Shown: positions 6,926-13,728 of the stretch, piece by piece
How positions within the stretch are numbered: position 1 is the first letter of the stretch
How the letters are laid out: each line of letters starts with the position of its first letter
Assembly (NCBI GenBank): GCA_963792405.1
Contig: CAWBVU010000005.1
Coordinates: forward strand, 186,001 to 250,000
Source: SZUA-442 sp963792405
Lineage (GTDB): Bacteria > Actinomycetota > Acidimicrobiia > Spongiisociales > UBA5794
Length of the DNA stretch: 64,000 nt
Reading direction: 5' to 3'
Program-made: the position numbers and the translations under genes
Notes under the pieces: model-generated
Seen by the model: the letters and a program-made list of their open reading frames with translations, nothing else
What the model was told of the DNA's origin: nothing
Databases searched by the model: none

Positions 6926-9256
6926 ATGACCGGGCACGACGACGGCACCCTGTACCTCGGCGGCATCCTCACGACGGAGGGCGAGAGGACCGGGGACCGC
7001 ATGGACTACGACCCCTCGGACCTCACGACCCATGGGGTGATCGTCGGGATGACCGGGTCCGGAAAGACGGGCCTCGGCGTCATCTACCTCGAGGAGGCGT
7101 TGCGCCAAGGCATCCCGTGCCTCGTCATCGACCCGAAGGGGGACATGACGAACCTCCTCCTCACCTTCCCCGACCTCGCACCATCCGACTTCCTGCCATG
7201 GATCGACACCGCGGGTGCCGAAAAGGAGGGGCGGACGCCACACGAGGAGGCCGAAGCCGTCGCACTGAGGTGGACCGAGGGCCTCGAGGGATGGGGACTC
7301 GGCGGTGGCGACATCGCGTCGCTGCGCCGGACGGCAGGGATGACCATCTACACCCCGGGATCGCAGTCGGGCGTGCCGCTGAACGTCATCGGTGACCTGG
7401 CAGCTCCGGAACTGTCGTGGGAGCGAGACGCCGAGACGCTCAGGGATGAGATCCAGGGCTTCGTGTCGGGCCTCCTTGGACTCGTGGGAGCCGACGCCGA
7501 CCCGATCGCGAGCCGCGAGCACATCCTGGTGTCGAATCTCATCGAGCACGCCTGGAGCGCCGGCATGGACCTCGATCTCGAGACGCTGATCTCACAGATC
7601 GTCGCTCCCCCCATGCGCAAGCTCGGGGTGTTCGAGGTGGACACCTTCTTCCCCGAGAAGGACCGCATGGCCTTCGCCATGCAGCTGAACGGCCTGCTCG
7701 CATCCCCCTCGTTCGCCGCGTGGATGGACGGCGCGCCCCTCGACATCGAGTCGCTGTTGTGGAGGGACGGCACACCACAGGCGGCGATCATCTACCTCGC
7801 CCACCTGTCGGACGCCGAACGACAGTTCATCGTCACGACCGTGCTCTCCAAGCTGATCACGTGGATGCGGTCCCAACCGGGAAGCACGGACCTGAGGGTG
7901 CTCACCTACATGGACGAGGTCTTCGGCTTCGTCCCGCCCACCGCACAGCCACCCGCGAAGAAGCCGATCCTGACACTGCTGAAGCAGGCACGGGCCTTCG
8001 GCGTCGGGCTCCTCCTGTCGACCCAGAATCCCGTGGACCTCGACTACAAGGCGATGTCGAATGCGGGCACGTGGTGCATCGGCAGGCTCCAGACCGAGAG
8101 GGACAAGGCCCGGATCCTCGAGGCGCTCTCCGCGGCCACGGGCGACACCGACGTCCAGGAGATCGATACCCGCATCTCGGCGCTCGGCGCTCGCCAGTTC
8201 CTGCTCCACAACACCCGCGATCGTGGCCCCGCCTTGTTCACCACGAGGTGGGCGATGTCCTACCTGAGGGGCCCGATGACGCGTGAGGAGATCGCGTCGA
8301 TCACCGATCCCGCCGAACGCCCCGACCGTGCCTCACCGGTGACGGTCACGACGCCGGGGACGACGGACCCCATCGCCACGTCCCGGATGCCGGACGTCGC
8401 GGCGGGTGTGGAGGTCGTGGAGCTCGATCCCGCCGCACCGTGGGCCTCGCTCGTCGGCTTCGATCCTCTCGGCGATCATCTCGAGGCTGCCGTGGCGGTC
8501 GGCGTCGAAATGCGATTCGACGAGGCACGAGCCGGCATCGACCACACGGAGCGTTGGGAGGCGGTCGCGCCTTCGCTCACGAGCGATCCCTCCGACCTCG
8601 CCTTCATCGAGGTCGACCACGACCCGAGGGACTTCCTCCCGGTCTCGGGTGACGTCGCCTTCGTCGCTCCCGACGCAGCCATCTCGCAATCGTCGTGGTT
8701 CGAACGCCTCACTGCCGTCCTGCGGGACCGCCTCGACACCGAGCAGCGGATGACGTTCCTCCGCAACCGTCCCCTCGACGCCGTGTCGCGCCCGGGCGAA
8801 GGACGGGAGGCGTTCCGTGCTCGCCTCGCCACACTCGCACGAGACGCCGCGGATGCCGACATGGCCGGGCTGAGGGATCGATTCGCACCTCGCATCCGGA
8901 AGGCGCAACGGGCGTACGAGACAGCAGTGCGGAACGCCGACGCGGCGGCTTCCGCACTCGACGATGCACGAGGCGACGTCCTGCTGGGCGCGGGGCTCGA
9001 CCTCCTGATGGGAAGGCGACCGAAGGTGTCGTCGTCGAGGTCGGCCGAACAGCGGGTTCGCACGGCGGAGGGCAAGGTCGACACGGCACGCGCCGCCTAC
9101 GAGGACCTCGGCATCGACCTCGAGGAGCAACTCCGCGCCATCCGTGAGGCGTGGGAGGCGAGGATCGACGAGATCGAGGACCTCGAGGTCGGCCTCGAGG
9201 CCGACGACATCGCGATCGCCGACGTGCGCCTCGTCTGGATCCGCCGGAGACGTTGA
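6926..9256 (+). CDS. HerA-like / DUF87-type ATPase with C-terminal coiled coil
   Basis: A 776-aa cytoplasmic P-loop ATPase of the HerA-FtsK superfamily. Walker A is VGMTGSGKTGLG near residues 35-46, followed by CLVIDPKGDMTNLL. The Walker B-like segment is VLTYMDEVFGF near 330, then LLSTQNPVDLDYKAMSNAGTW and a TRISALGARQFLLH stretch typical of the HerA C-terminal half. Residues about 630-760 are charged and helical, with a likely coiled coil ending in a DEIEDLEVGLE segment. HerA proteins pump or unwind DNA in repair, but this stand-alone version has no NurA neighbour, so its role is open. ATG 6926 is preferred over GTG 6917 because a TAGCGT box (6913-6918) lies 7 nt before it. Confidence 0.85.
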   Translation: MTGHDDGTLYLGGILTTEGERTGDRMDYDPSDLTTHGVIVGMTGSGKTGLGVIYLEEALRQGIPCLVIDPKGDMTNLLLTFPDLAPSDFLPWIDTAGAEKEGRTPHEEAEAVALRWTEGLEGWGLGGGDIASLRRTAGMTIYTPGSQSGVPLNVIGDLAAPELSWERDAETLRDEIQGFVSGLLGLVGADADPIASREHILVSNLIEHAWSAGMDLDLETLISQIVAPPMRKLGVFEVDTFFPEKDRMAFAMQLNGLLASPSFAAWMDGAPLDIESLLWRDGTPQAAIIYLAHLSDAERQFIVTTVLSKLITWMRSQPGSTDLRVLTYMDEVFGFVPPTAQPPAKKPILTLLKQARAFGVGLLLSTQNPVDLDYKAMSNAGTWCIGRLQTERDKARILEALSAATGDTDVQEIDTRISALGARQFLLHNTRDRGPALFTTRWAMSYLRGPMTREEIASITDPAERPDRASPVTVTTPGTTDPIATSRMPDVAAGVEVVELDPAAPWASLVGFDPLGDHLEAAVAVGVEMRFDEARAGIDHTERWEAVAPSLTSDPSDLAFIEVDHDPRDFLPVSGDVAFVAPDAAISQSSWFERLTAVLRDRLDTEQRMTFLRNRPLDAVSRPGEGREAFRARLATLARDAADADMAGLRDRFAPRIRKAQRAYETAVRNADAAASALDDARGDVLLGAGLDLLMGRRPKVSSSRSAEQRVRTAEGKVDTARAAYEDLGIDLEEQLRAIREAWEARIDEIEDLEVGLEADDIAIADVRLVWIRRRR

Positions 9257-9275
9257 ACGACCCCGGGGGGCCCTC

Positions 9276-9647
9276 TCAATCGGTGTCGATGAGCGCCCAC
9301 AGCACGTCGCGGACATCCACGATGCCGAGCAGCTCCCCATCTTCGACCACGGGCAGATGGCGGTAGCCGGTCTCGAGCATCCACGAGGCGGCGTCGGCGA
9401 TGTCGACGTCGGGACCCACCGTGTCCGGCGACGAGGTCATGACGTCATCGACGACCGTGTCGTCGTCGCACCCTTCCGCAAGGCTCCTCGCGAGGTCGCG
9501 TTCCGTGCAGATCCCCACGAGACCCGTGCGATCGACGACGGCCACGGCCGCGACGTCGCGATCGAGCATGATCCTGGCGACATCGACGACCGGTGTCTCA
9601 GGGCCGACGATGTCGGCTCGGTGGCCCACCAGTGAACGAAGTTTCAT
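9276..9647 (-). CDS. Stand-alone CBS-domain pair protein
   Basis: A 123-aa protein made of two CBS repeats, residues about 5-60 (ADIVGPETPVVDVARIM..GLVGICTERDLAR) and 70-120 (SPDTVGPDVDIADAASWM..LLGIVDVRDVL). Such Bateman modules bind AMP/ATP or other adenosyl ligands and act as sensors or partner-protein regulators. No catalytic domain is attached. ATG 9647 is chosen because GGGAGG and GGTGGAG lie just upstream. It is convergent with the ATPase gene; the minus-strand sigma gene lies upstream. Confidence 0.85.
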   Translation of the reverse strand: MKLRSLVGHRADIVGPETPVVDVARIMLDRDVAAVAVVDRTGLVGICTERDLARSLAEGCDDDTVVDDVMTSSPDTVGPDVDIADAASWMLETGYRHLPVVEDGELLGIVDVRDVLWALIDTD

Positions 9648-9729
9648 GCTCCACCTCCCGCTACCACGGTACTCCACCCGTCGGTGGCGTGGGGGGGCCG
9701 GCGTTCACATCCCGCCGAAGCCGGATGGG

Positions 9730-10779
9730 TCAGATGAGATCCTGCTCCCTGATGCCGAAGCTGGGGTGGCGAAGGCGGCACAGGGCGAGCTTCTCGAGCT
9801 GCCTGATGCGTTCCCGCGTGAGATTGAACTCCTCGCCGATCTCCTCCAGGGTGCGGGGGATGCCGTCATAGAAGCCGTATCGCAAGGCGAGGATGCGCCC
9901 CTCCCTCGTGGGAAGTCGCTCGATGGACTTGCGCAACGAGTTCGCGATGTCGAGTTCCTCTGTCACCCGCACGGGATCGACGGCGTCCTCGTCCTCGATG
10001 AAGTCGCCGAGTTGTGCACCATCCTCACCGATGGGCTGCTCGAGCGACACCGTGTCGGCGACGGCGAGCGCCAGCTCGACCTTGGACACCTCGACGCCGG
10101 CCTCCTCAGCGATCTCGTCGGGCTTCGGGTCGCGCCCGAGCTCGGCCTTGAGGGAGGCCTGCGCCGCACGGACCGCCGCCAGGGTGTCGTGGAGGTGGAC
10201 GGGGATCCTGACGGTGCGGGACTTGTCGGCGATCGCCCTCGTGATGGCCTGGCGGATCCACCACGTGGCGTAGGTGGAGAACTTGAAGCCCTTGCGCCAG
10301 TCGAACTTCTCGACCGCACGGATGAGGCCGAGGTTGCCCTCCTGGATCAGGTCCAGGAAGTCGATGCCGGATGTGTTCGCGTACCGCCTGGCGTTGGCGA
10401 CGACGAGCCTGAGGTTGGCGGTGAGGAATGCGTCCTTCGCCTCGGCGCCCCTCCGAATCTGGCGCTTGAGCTGGAGCTCCTCTGCCTTGGTCGTGTAGTC
10501 ACCGGCTTCGAGCCGATCCCGGGCCGCCTGTCCCGCCTCGATCTTCTGGGCGTAGTCGACCTCGTTCTCCGCCGTCAGGAGCTCGTACTCGCCGATGGAC
10601 GTCAGGTACTGGCTGACGAGGTCCGTGGTGAGGCGTCCGCGGTCGTCGGTGAGTTTGGATCGATCACGGTCCTTGAGGGATCGAGACAGAGTGTCCCGAT
10701 CCATACGCTCCTTGGCCTCTTCCCGCTCGCGGGCCGCCTTGCTGGCGATGGCCTTACGCGGCTTGGACTCGGTCGTCAT
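9730..10779 (-). CDS. RNA polymerase sigma factor, sigma-70 group 1/2
   Basis: A 349-aa sigma factor. Region 1.2/2 begins at DLVSQYLTSIGEYELLTAENEVDYA. The core-binding and -10 recognition part is EGNLGLIRAVEKFDWRKGFK..STYATWWIRQAI, region 3 follows IPVHLHDTLAAVRAAQ, and region 4 has the -35 reading helix TLEEIGEEFNLTRERIRQLE. It lacks a long acidic region 1.1 and has IPVHLHD where primary sigma factors usually have IPVHMVE. A HrdB-like alternative (group 2) sigma is therefore as likely as the housekeeping one. ATG 10779 follows GGAGGAAGCTG, a strong ribosome-binding site. Confidence 0.9.
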   Translation of the reverse strand: MTTESKPRKAIASKAAREREEAKERMDRDTLSRSLKDRDRSKLTDDRGRLTTDLVSQYLTSIGEYELLTAENEVDYAQKIEAGQAARDRLEAGDYTTKAEELQLKRQIRRGAEAKDAFLTANLRLVVANARRYANTSGIDFLDLIQEGNLGLIRAVEKFDWRKGFKFSTYATWWIRQAITRAIADKSRTVRIPVHLHDTLAAVRAAQASLKAELGRDPKPDEIAEEAGVEVSKVELALAVADTVSLEQPIGEDGAQLGDFIEDEDAVDPVRVTEELDIANSLRKSIERLPTREGRILALRYGFYDGIPRTLEEIGEEFNLTRERIRQLEKLALCRLRHPSFGIREQDLI

Positions 10780-11074
10780 CCAGCTTCCTCCACCTCGTAG
10801 CCGGTCAGCGCACACACCGTGGGGCAGGGAACCTTCGGAGGGGACCGGACCCACCTGTCCGATGCGTGCCCCTCAATATCACACAGCCCACCGAGTTTGT
10901 GAACCCTCTTTCTGCCCGGAAGGTACGGACCTGTGCGCCGTACCCCCACGTGACGAAGGGCGGCGACACGGCCCAGGGCGAGCCCGAGCCGGCATGGCGT
11001 CCCCCCTGCAGGCGCCTCGACGGGCGAACGTGGAGCTCCCGCGTCGCGGCTCGGGAATGCATCGGAGAACATGG
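10780..11074. other. Intergenic region with no gene recognised
   Basis: About 300 bases lie between the divergent sigma and Rrf2 genes. Short open frames here are not convincing. The sigma gene would have a long 5' leader on the minus strand containing several GC-rich inverted segments. It was compared by eye with RNase P, SRP RNA, tmRNA and 6S RNA motifs and matched none. Confidence 0.4.
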
Positions 11075-11125
11075 GTGACAATCCGGGGTCGATTCGGTAT
11101 AATTGCATAGTCAGAAACTTAGGAT
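11075..11125 (+). promoter_or_regulatory. Promoter and putative Rrf2 operator of the first Rrf2 gene
   Basis: GTGACA (11075-11080), a 17-bp spacer and a consensus TATAAT (11098-11103) form a near-ideal sigma-70 promoter. The segment 11103-11125, over the expected transcription start, matches 18 of 23 bases with 12078-12100 before the second Rrf2 gene. The shared core reads TTGC.TA.TCAG..ACT.AGGAT. The position suggests autorepression by an Rrf2-type regulator. Confidence 0.6.
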
Positions 11126-11148
11126 TTAGACGAGCCAGGGAACGCAGG

Positions 11149-11559
11149 ATGAGATTGGAACTCACCAAGAAGACCGATCTGGCCTTTCAGGCACTCCAGT
11201 TCATCGCCGCGTACGACCACGAGCGTGTGACCGGTGCCGAGCTCGCCGAGCACCTCGACGTCTCACCGCAGTACCTCCCCCACGTGATGGCGCCACTGAC
11301 CCACACCGGATGGGTGCAATCGGTATCCGGTCCCCATGGCGGGTACGTCCTCGCCGCGGATCTCGATGCGATCTCGCTGCTCGACCTCGTCGAGGCCGTG
11401 GAGGGGCCGATCGACGACAGCAGGTGCCTGCACCTGGGTCCCATCCACGACGGAGGGCTGGACTGCGCACTTCACGGGCCATGGACCCGTGCGCGTGAAG
11501 CCCTCATCGCCGAGCTCGCCGCGACCACGCTCGGCGACATGATCTGCACCGCGGCCTGA
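11149..11559 (+). CDS. Rrf2-family transcriptional regulator (variant Fe-S ligand set)
   Basis: A 136-aa winged-helix regulator. The N-terminus MRLELTKKTDLAFQALQ, the helix-turn-helix near TGAELAEHLDVSPQYLPHVM and the wing SGPHGGYVLA are typical of Rrf2 proteins (IscR, NsrR, RsrR), which sense iron-sulfur, NO or redox state through a [2Fe-2S] or [4Fe-4S] cluster. The ligand loop has Cys near 95 and Cys 13 residues later, but the position of the middle Cys is His (C-x6-H-x5-C). The sister protein at 12106 keeps three Cys. The start is fixed by alignment with that paralogue. It lies just upstream of the cytochrome gene and is probably co-transcribed with it. Confidence 0.88.
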   Translation: MRLELTKKTDLAFQALQFIAAYDHERVTGAELAEHLDVSPQYLPHVMAPLTHTGWVQSVSGPHGGYVLAADLDAISLLDLVEAVEGPIDDSRCLHLGPIHDGGLDCALHGPWTRAREALIAELAATTLGDMICTAA

Positions 11560-11615
11560 GCACGCTCGATCATCGCGATGCCGACACTCCCATCACCGGA
11601 AGCTCCTCCACATCC

Positions 11616-12020
11616 ATGAGCCACGCACGACCGAGCACCATCGCCACTGCCCTCCTCATCGCCTCGATCCTCGGCGCATCACTCGCCGGCTGTGGCGGCC
11701 AGACGTCGTCGACGACGACCGCTCCCGGGGTCGTGGGGCCCGGCGATCCGGTCGCAGGCGCTCCGATCTACTCGGGGTTCTGCGCCCCATGCCACGGAAT
11801 GGCGCTCCAGGGCATCGGCGGGCTCGGGGCACCGCTGCTGCCGAACGAGTACGTGGCGACGACGAGCGAGGTCGACCTCGCGGCCTTCCTCACCGCCGGG
11901 CTCCCCGCCGACGACCCTTCGAACTCCCAGGGCATCGCGATGCCGCCACGGGCCGGCAATCCGACCCTCACCGACCAGGACATGAGGAACGTCGCCGCCT
12001 ACATCAAGGCACAGCAGTAG
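11616..12020 (+). CDS. Lipoprotein c-type cytochrome
   Basis: A 134-aa exported monoheme cytochrome. Residues 1-25 form a signal peptide ending in a clear lipobox (SLAGC), so the protein is predicted to be lipid-anchored on the outer face of the membrane. A Ser/Thr linker follows, then the heme-attachment motif CAPCH near residues 57-61, and GIAMPPRAGNP with the likely Met axial ligand near residue 110. The C-terminal helix MRNVAAYIKAQQ is typical of class I cytochromes c. Its place between two Rrf2 regulators suggests control by redox, NO or Fe-S status; the electron partner is unknown. Confidence 0.85.
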   Translation: MSHARPSTIATALLIASILGASLAGCGGQTSSTTTAPGVVGPGDPVAGAPIYSGFCAPCHGMALQGIGGLGAPLLPNEYVATTSEVDLAAFLTAGLPADDPSNSQGIAMPPRAGNPTLTDQDMRNVAAYIKAQQ

Positions 12021-12024
12021 CACG

Positions 12025-12048
12025 GATTCCCGATCGCGATGGGGAATC
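12025..12048 (+). terminator. Possible stem-loop after the cytochrome gene
   Basis: GATTCCC (12025-12031) and GGGAATC (12042-12048) form a perfect 7-bp stem with a 10-nt loop, 4 bp after the cytochrome stop. No T tract follows, so it could be a weak terminator or an operator. Confidence 0.3.
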
Positions 12049-12073
12049 GATCGCAGGAATCGCCCACGGGCGG

Positions 12074-12100
12074 TATATTGCCTACTCAGCCACTAAGGAT
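12074..12100 (+). promoter_or_regulatory. -10 box and putative Rrf2 operator of the second Rrf2 gene
   Basis: TATATT (12074-12079) is the likely -10 element. The following segment (12078-12100) contains CTACTCAG and ACTAAGGAT and matches the segment at 11103-11125 before the first Rrf2 gene. Its position over the start of transcription fits repression by one or both regulators. Confidence 0.55.
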
Positions 12101-12105
12101 CGCGC

Positions 12106-12522
12106 GTGCGCCTCGAGATGACCAAGAAATCGGATCTCGCCCTCAAGTCGCTGCGGTGCATCGGTGACCAGGACGGGGAGCTCGTCGCGGGCAAGTGGCT
12201 CGCCGACAAACTCGGGATCACGACGCACTACCTCCCCCAGGTCATCTCCCCGCTCGTCAAGGCGGGGTGGGTCACATCGACGCCCGGACCTCGCGGCGGA
12301 TATCGCCTCCTCGCCAGCCTCGACGACATCAGCGTCCTCGAGGTCATCGAGGTGATCGAGGGAAGGATCGAGGATCAAGGGTGCGTCCAGCGCGGGATCC
12401 CCTGCCCGGAACACGACCTGTGTGCGCTGCACGTCCCGTGGCAGAAGGCGCGGGATGCGATGCTCGAGGAGCTGGCGAGCGCTTCGGTCGAACTCAATGT
12501 TCGCCCCTGTGAGGACATCTGA
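12106..12522 (+). CDS. Rrf2-family Fe-S transcriptional regulator
   Basis: A 138-aa paralogue of the regulator at 11149 (VRLEMTKKSDLALKSL against MRLELTKKTDLAFQAL). The DNA-binding helix is near WLADKLGITTHYLPQVI and the wing is TPGPRGGYRLL. A C-x6-C-x5-C ligand loop (GCVQRGIPCPEHDLCALH, near residues 96-112) is suited to an iron-sulfur cluster, so it may sense NO, oxygen or redox change. The GTG start at 12106 is chosen because it aligns with the paralogue's first residue; the ATG four codons later is less likely. Confidence 0.88.
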   Translation: MRLEMTKKSDLALKSLRCIGDQDGELVAGKWLADKLGITTHYLPQVISPLVKAGWVTSTPGPRGGYRLLASLDDISVLEVIEVIEGRIEDQGCVQRGIPCPEHDLCALHVPWQKARDAMLEELASASVELNVRPCEDI

Positions 12523-12579
12523 CGCGAGTCGTCCTCGAATGACCCGCGTTTGCGGATCCGGTCCGTAACCTCCGCTCCG

Positions 12580-13656
12580 ATGGCCAGCACCTCATCCCAT
12601 CTGCCCGTCTGCGTCTACTGCGGTACTGCGAGGCCCGCCGACGAGTCCGTGTGCCCCAATTGCGGCAAGCCGTGGATCGACGTCTCCATCGCCGCGACGA
12701 ACCAGGCCCCACCATCGCAGCCCACCGTGCCGCCTCCCACCGACGAAGGCCCCACCACCGAACTGCCCGTCGCGGCAGCAGCCGCAGGATCGATCGCGGC
12801 ATCGTCGGCACCGTCTCCACCGCCTGCCGCCGGTGCGGGCGAGCCGGCGCCCCCGCCTCCGGTGACGATCGATGACACGGGGGAGTTCGGCTTCGACGAC
12901 TGGACGATGCCGCCCGATCGCCCGAAGAGCAGGGCACGGTGGCTCATTCCGATCATCCTCCTCGTCGCCGTGATCGTCGTGTGGGTCCTCGTCTTCCTCG
13001 ATGGCGGCTCGACGCCCGACACCACCACGACCGTCGCGGAGACCACGACCACCATCGCGGAGACCACCACCACCGTCGCGGAGACCACCACCACCGTCGC
13101 GGAGACCACCACGACGGTCGCGGAGACCACGACCACCGTGGCGGCGTTCCCTCCACCATCGGCATGGCCGCCCGTCGGCGATCCCATCGACGCCGCCGAG
13201 CTCACACTCAAAGCCGACGGCATCGGCCCCCTCGTCTTCGAGGCACCGCTCAGCGAGGCCGCGGGCAGGCTCACAGCGACCCTCGGCGAGGCGGAGGGCG
13301 CAGGAACCGACGGGCTCTGCCCGACCGGTGAGGGCTACTGGCTCCAGTGGGGCGAGCTCAAGGTGATCGCAAGCGGCTTCGACGACGATGCGACGTTCGT
13401 GTCGTATCGGTACGAGGACGTCGGCTCGGACACCGAGCTCGGGCTCACCACGTTGTCCGGCCTCGCCCTCGGGGACACCGTCGCGGACCTCCAGCGGATC
13501 TACGGACAGTTCACGATCGCGTTCGAGGTGATCGAGGGGAAGGACCACTTCCGCCTCGTGGACGGCGCCGACCTGCTCCTGTGGGGCCCGGTGTCCGCGA
13601 CGGACGCGGATGGGATCATCGAGGGCATCTACAGTCCGAGCCCGTGTGACGCCTGA
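12580..13656 (+). CDS. Zinc-ribbon membrane protein with Thr repeat and novel C-terminal domain
   Basis: A 358-aa protein. The N-terminus has a zinc ribbon (CVYCG..CPNCG, near residues 11-30), then a Pro/Ala-rich cytoplasmic linker, one membrane helix (IPIILLVAVIVVWVLVFL, near 128-145), a run of ETTTTVA heptads and an extracellular domain of about 150 residues. That domain shares TLSGLALGDTVADLQRIYG and LLLWGPV with the protein at 15749, so the two are paralogues flanking the LCP gene. Two Cys in the domain may pair. The function is unknown; location and topology suggest the cell envelope. A TAACCT box (12566-12571) lies 8 nt before the ATG. Confidence 0.75.
   Translation: MASTSSHLPVCVYCGTARPADESVCPNCGKPWIDVSIAATNQAPPSQPTVPPPTDEGPTTELPVAAAAAGSIAASSAPSPPPAAGAGEPAPPPPVTIDDTGEFGFDDWTMPPDRPKSRARWLIPIILLVAVIVVWVLVFLDGGSTPDTTTTVAETTTTIAETTTTVAETTTTVAETTTTVAETTTTVAAFPPPSAWPPVGDPIDAAELTLKADGIGPLVFEAPLSEAAGRLTATLGEAEGAGTDGLCPTGEGYWLQWGELKVIASGFDDDATFVSYRYEDVGSDTELGLTTLSGLALGDTVADLQRIYGQFTIAFEVIEGKDHFRLVDGADLLLWGPVSATDADGIIEGIYSPSPCDA
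13039..13143 (+). repeat. Five 21-bp tandem repeats coding ETTTT[VI]A
   Basis: Five consecutive 21-bp units (13039-13059, 13060-13080, 13081-13101, 13102-13122, 13123-13143) encode the heptapeptide linker. Units 2 and 3 are identical and the others differ at a few third positions. A partial unit precedes them at 13021-13038. Such arrays can gain or lose units and change linker length. Confidence 0.85.
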
Positions 13657-13728
13657 GAAGGCCATCAGGCGATTCCGGTAGCACCCACGACCCGTACCAT
13701 CCGCACGACGATCGCCGGGGGAGCCGAA

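Noticed and set aside
10780..11074. RNase P RNA, 6S RNA, SRP RNA or tmRNA in the leader of the sigma gene
   Set aside because: None of the conserved core motifs of these RNAs is present on either strand.
13021..13143. CRISPR-like or intergenic repeat
   Set aside because: The 21-bp units are in frame inside a gene and encode a protein linker.
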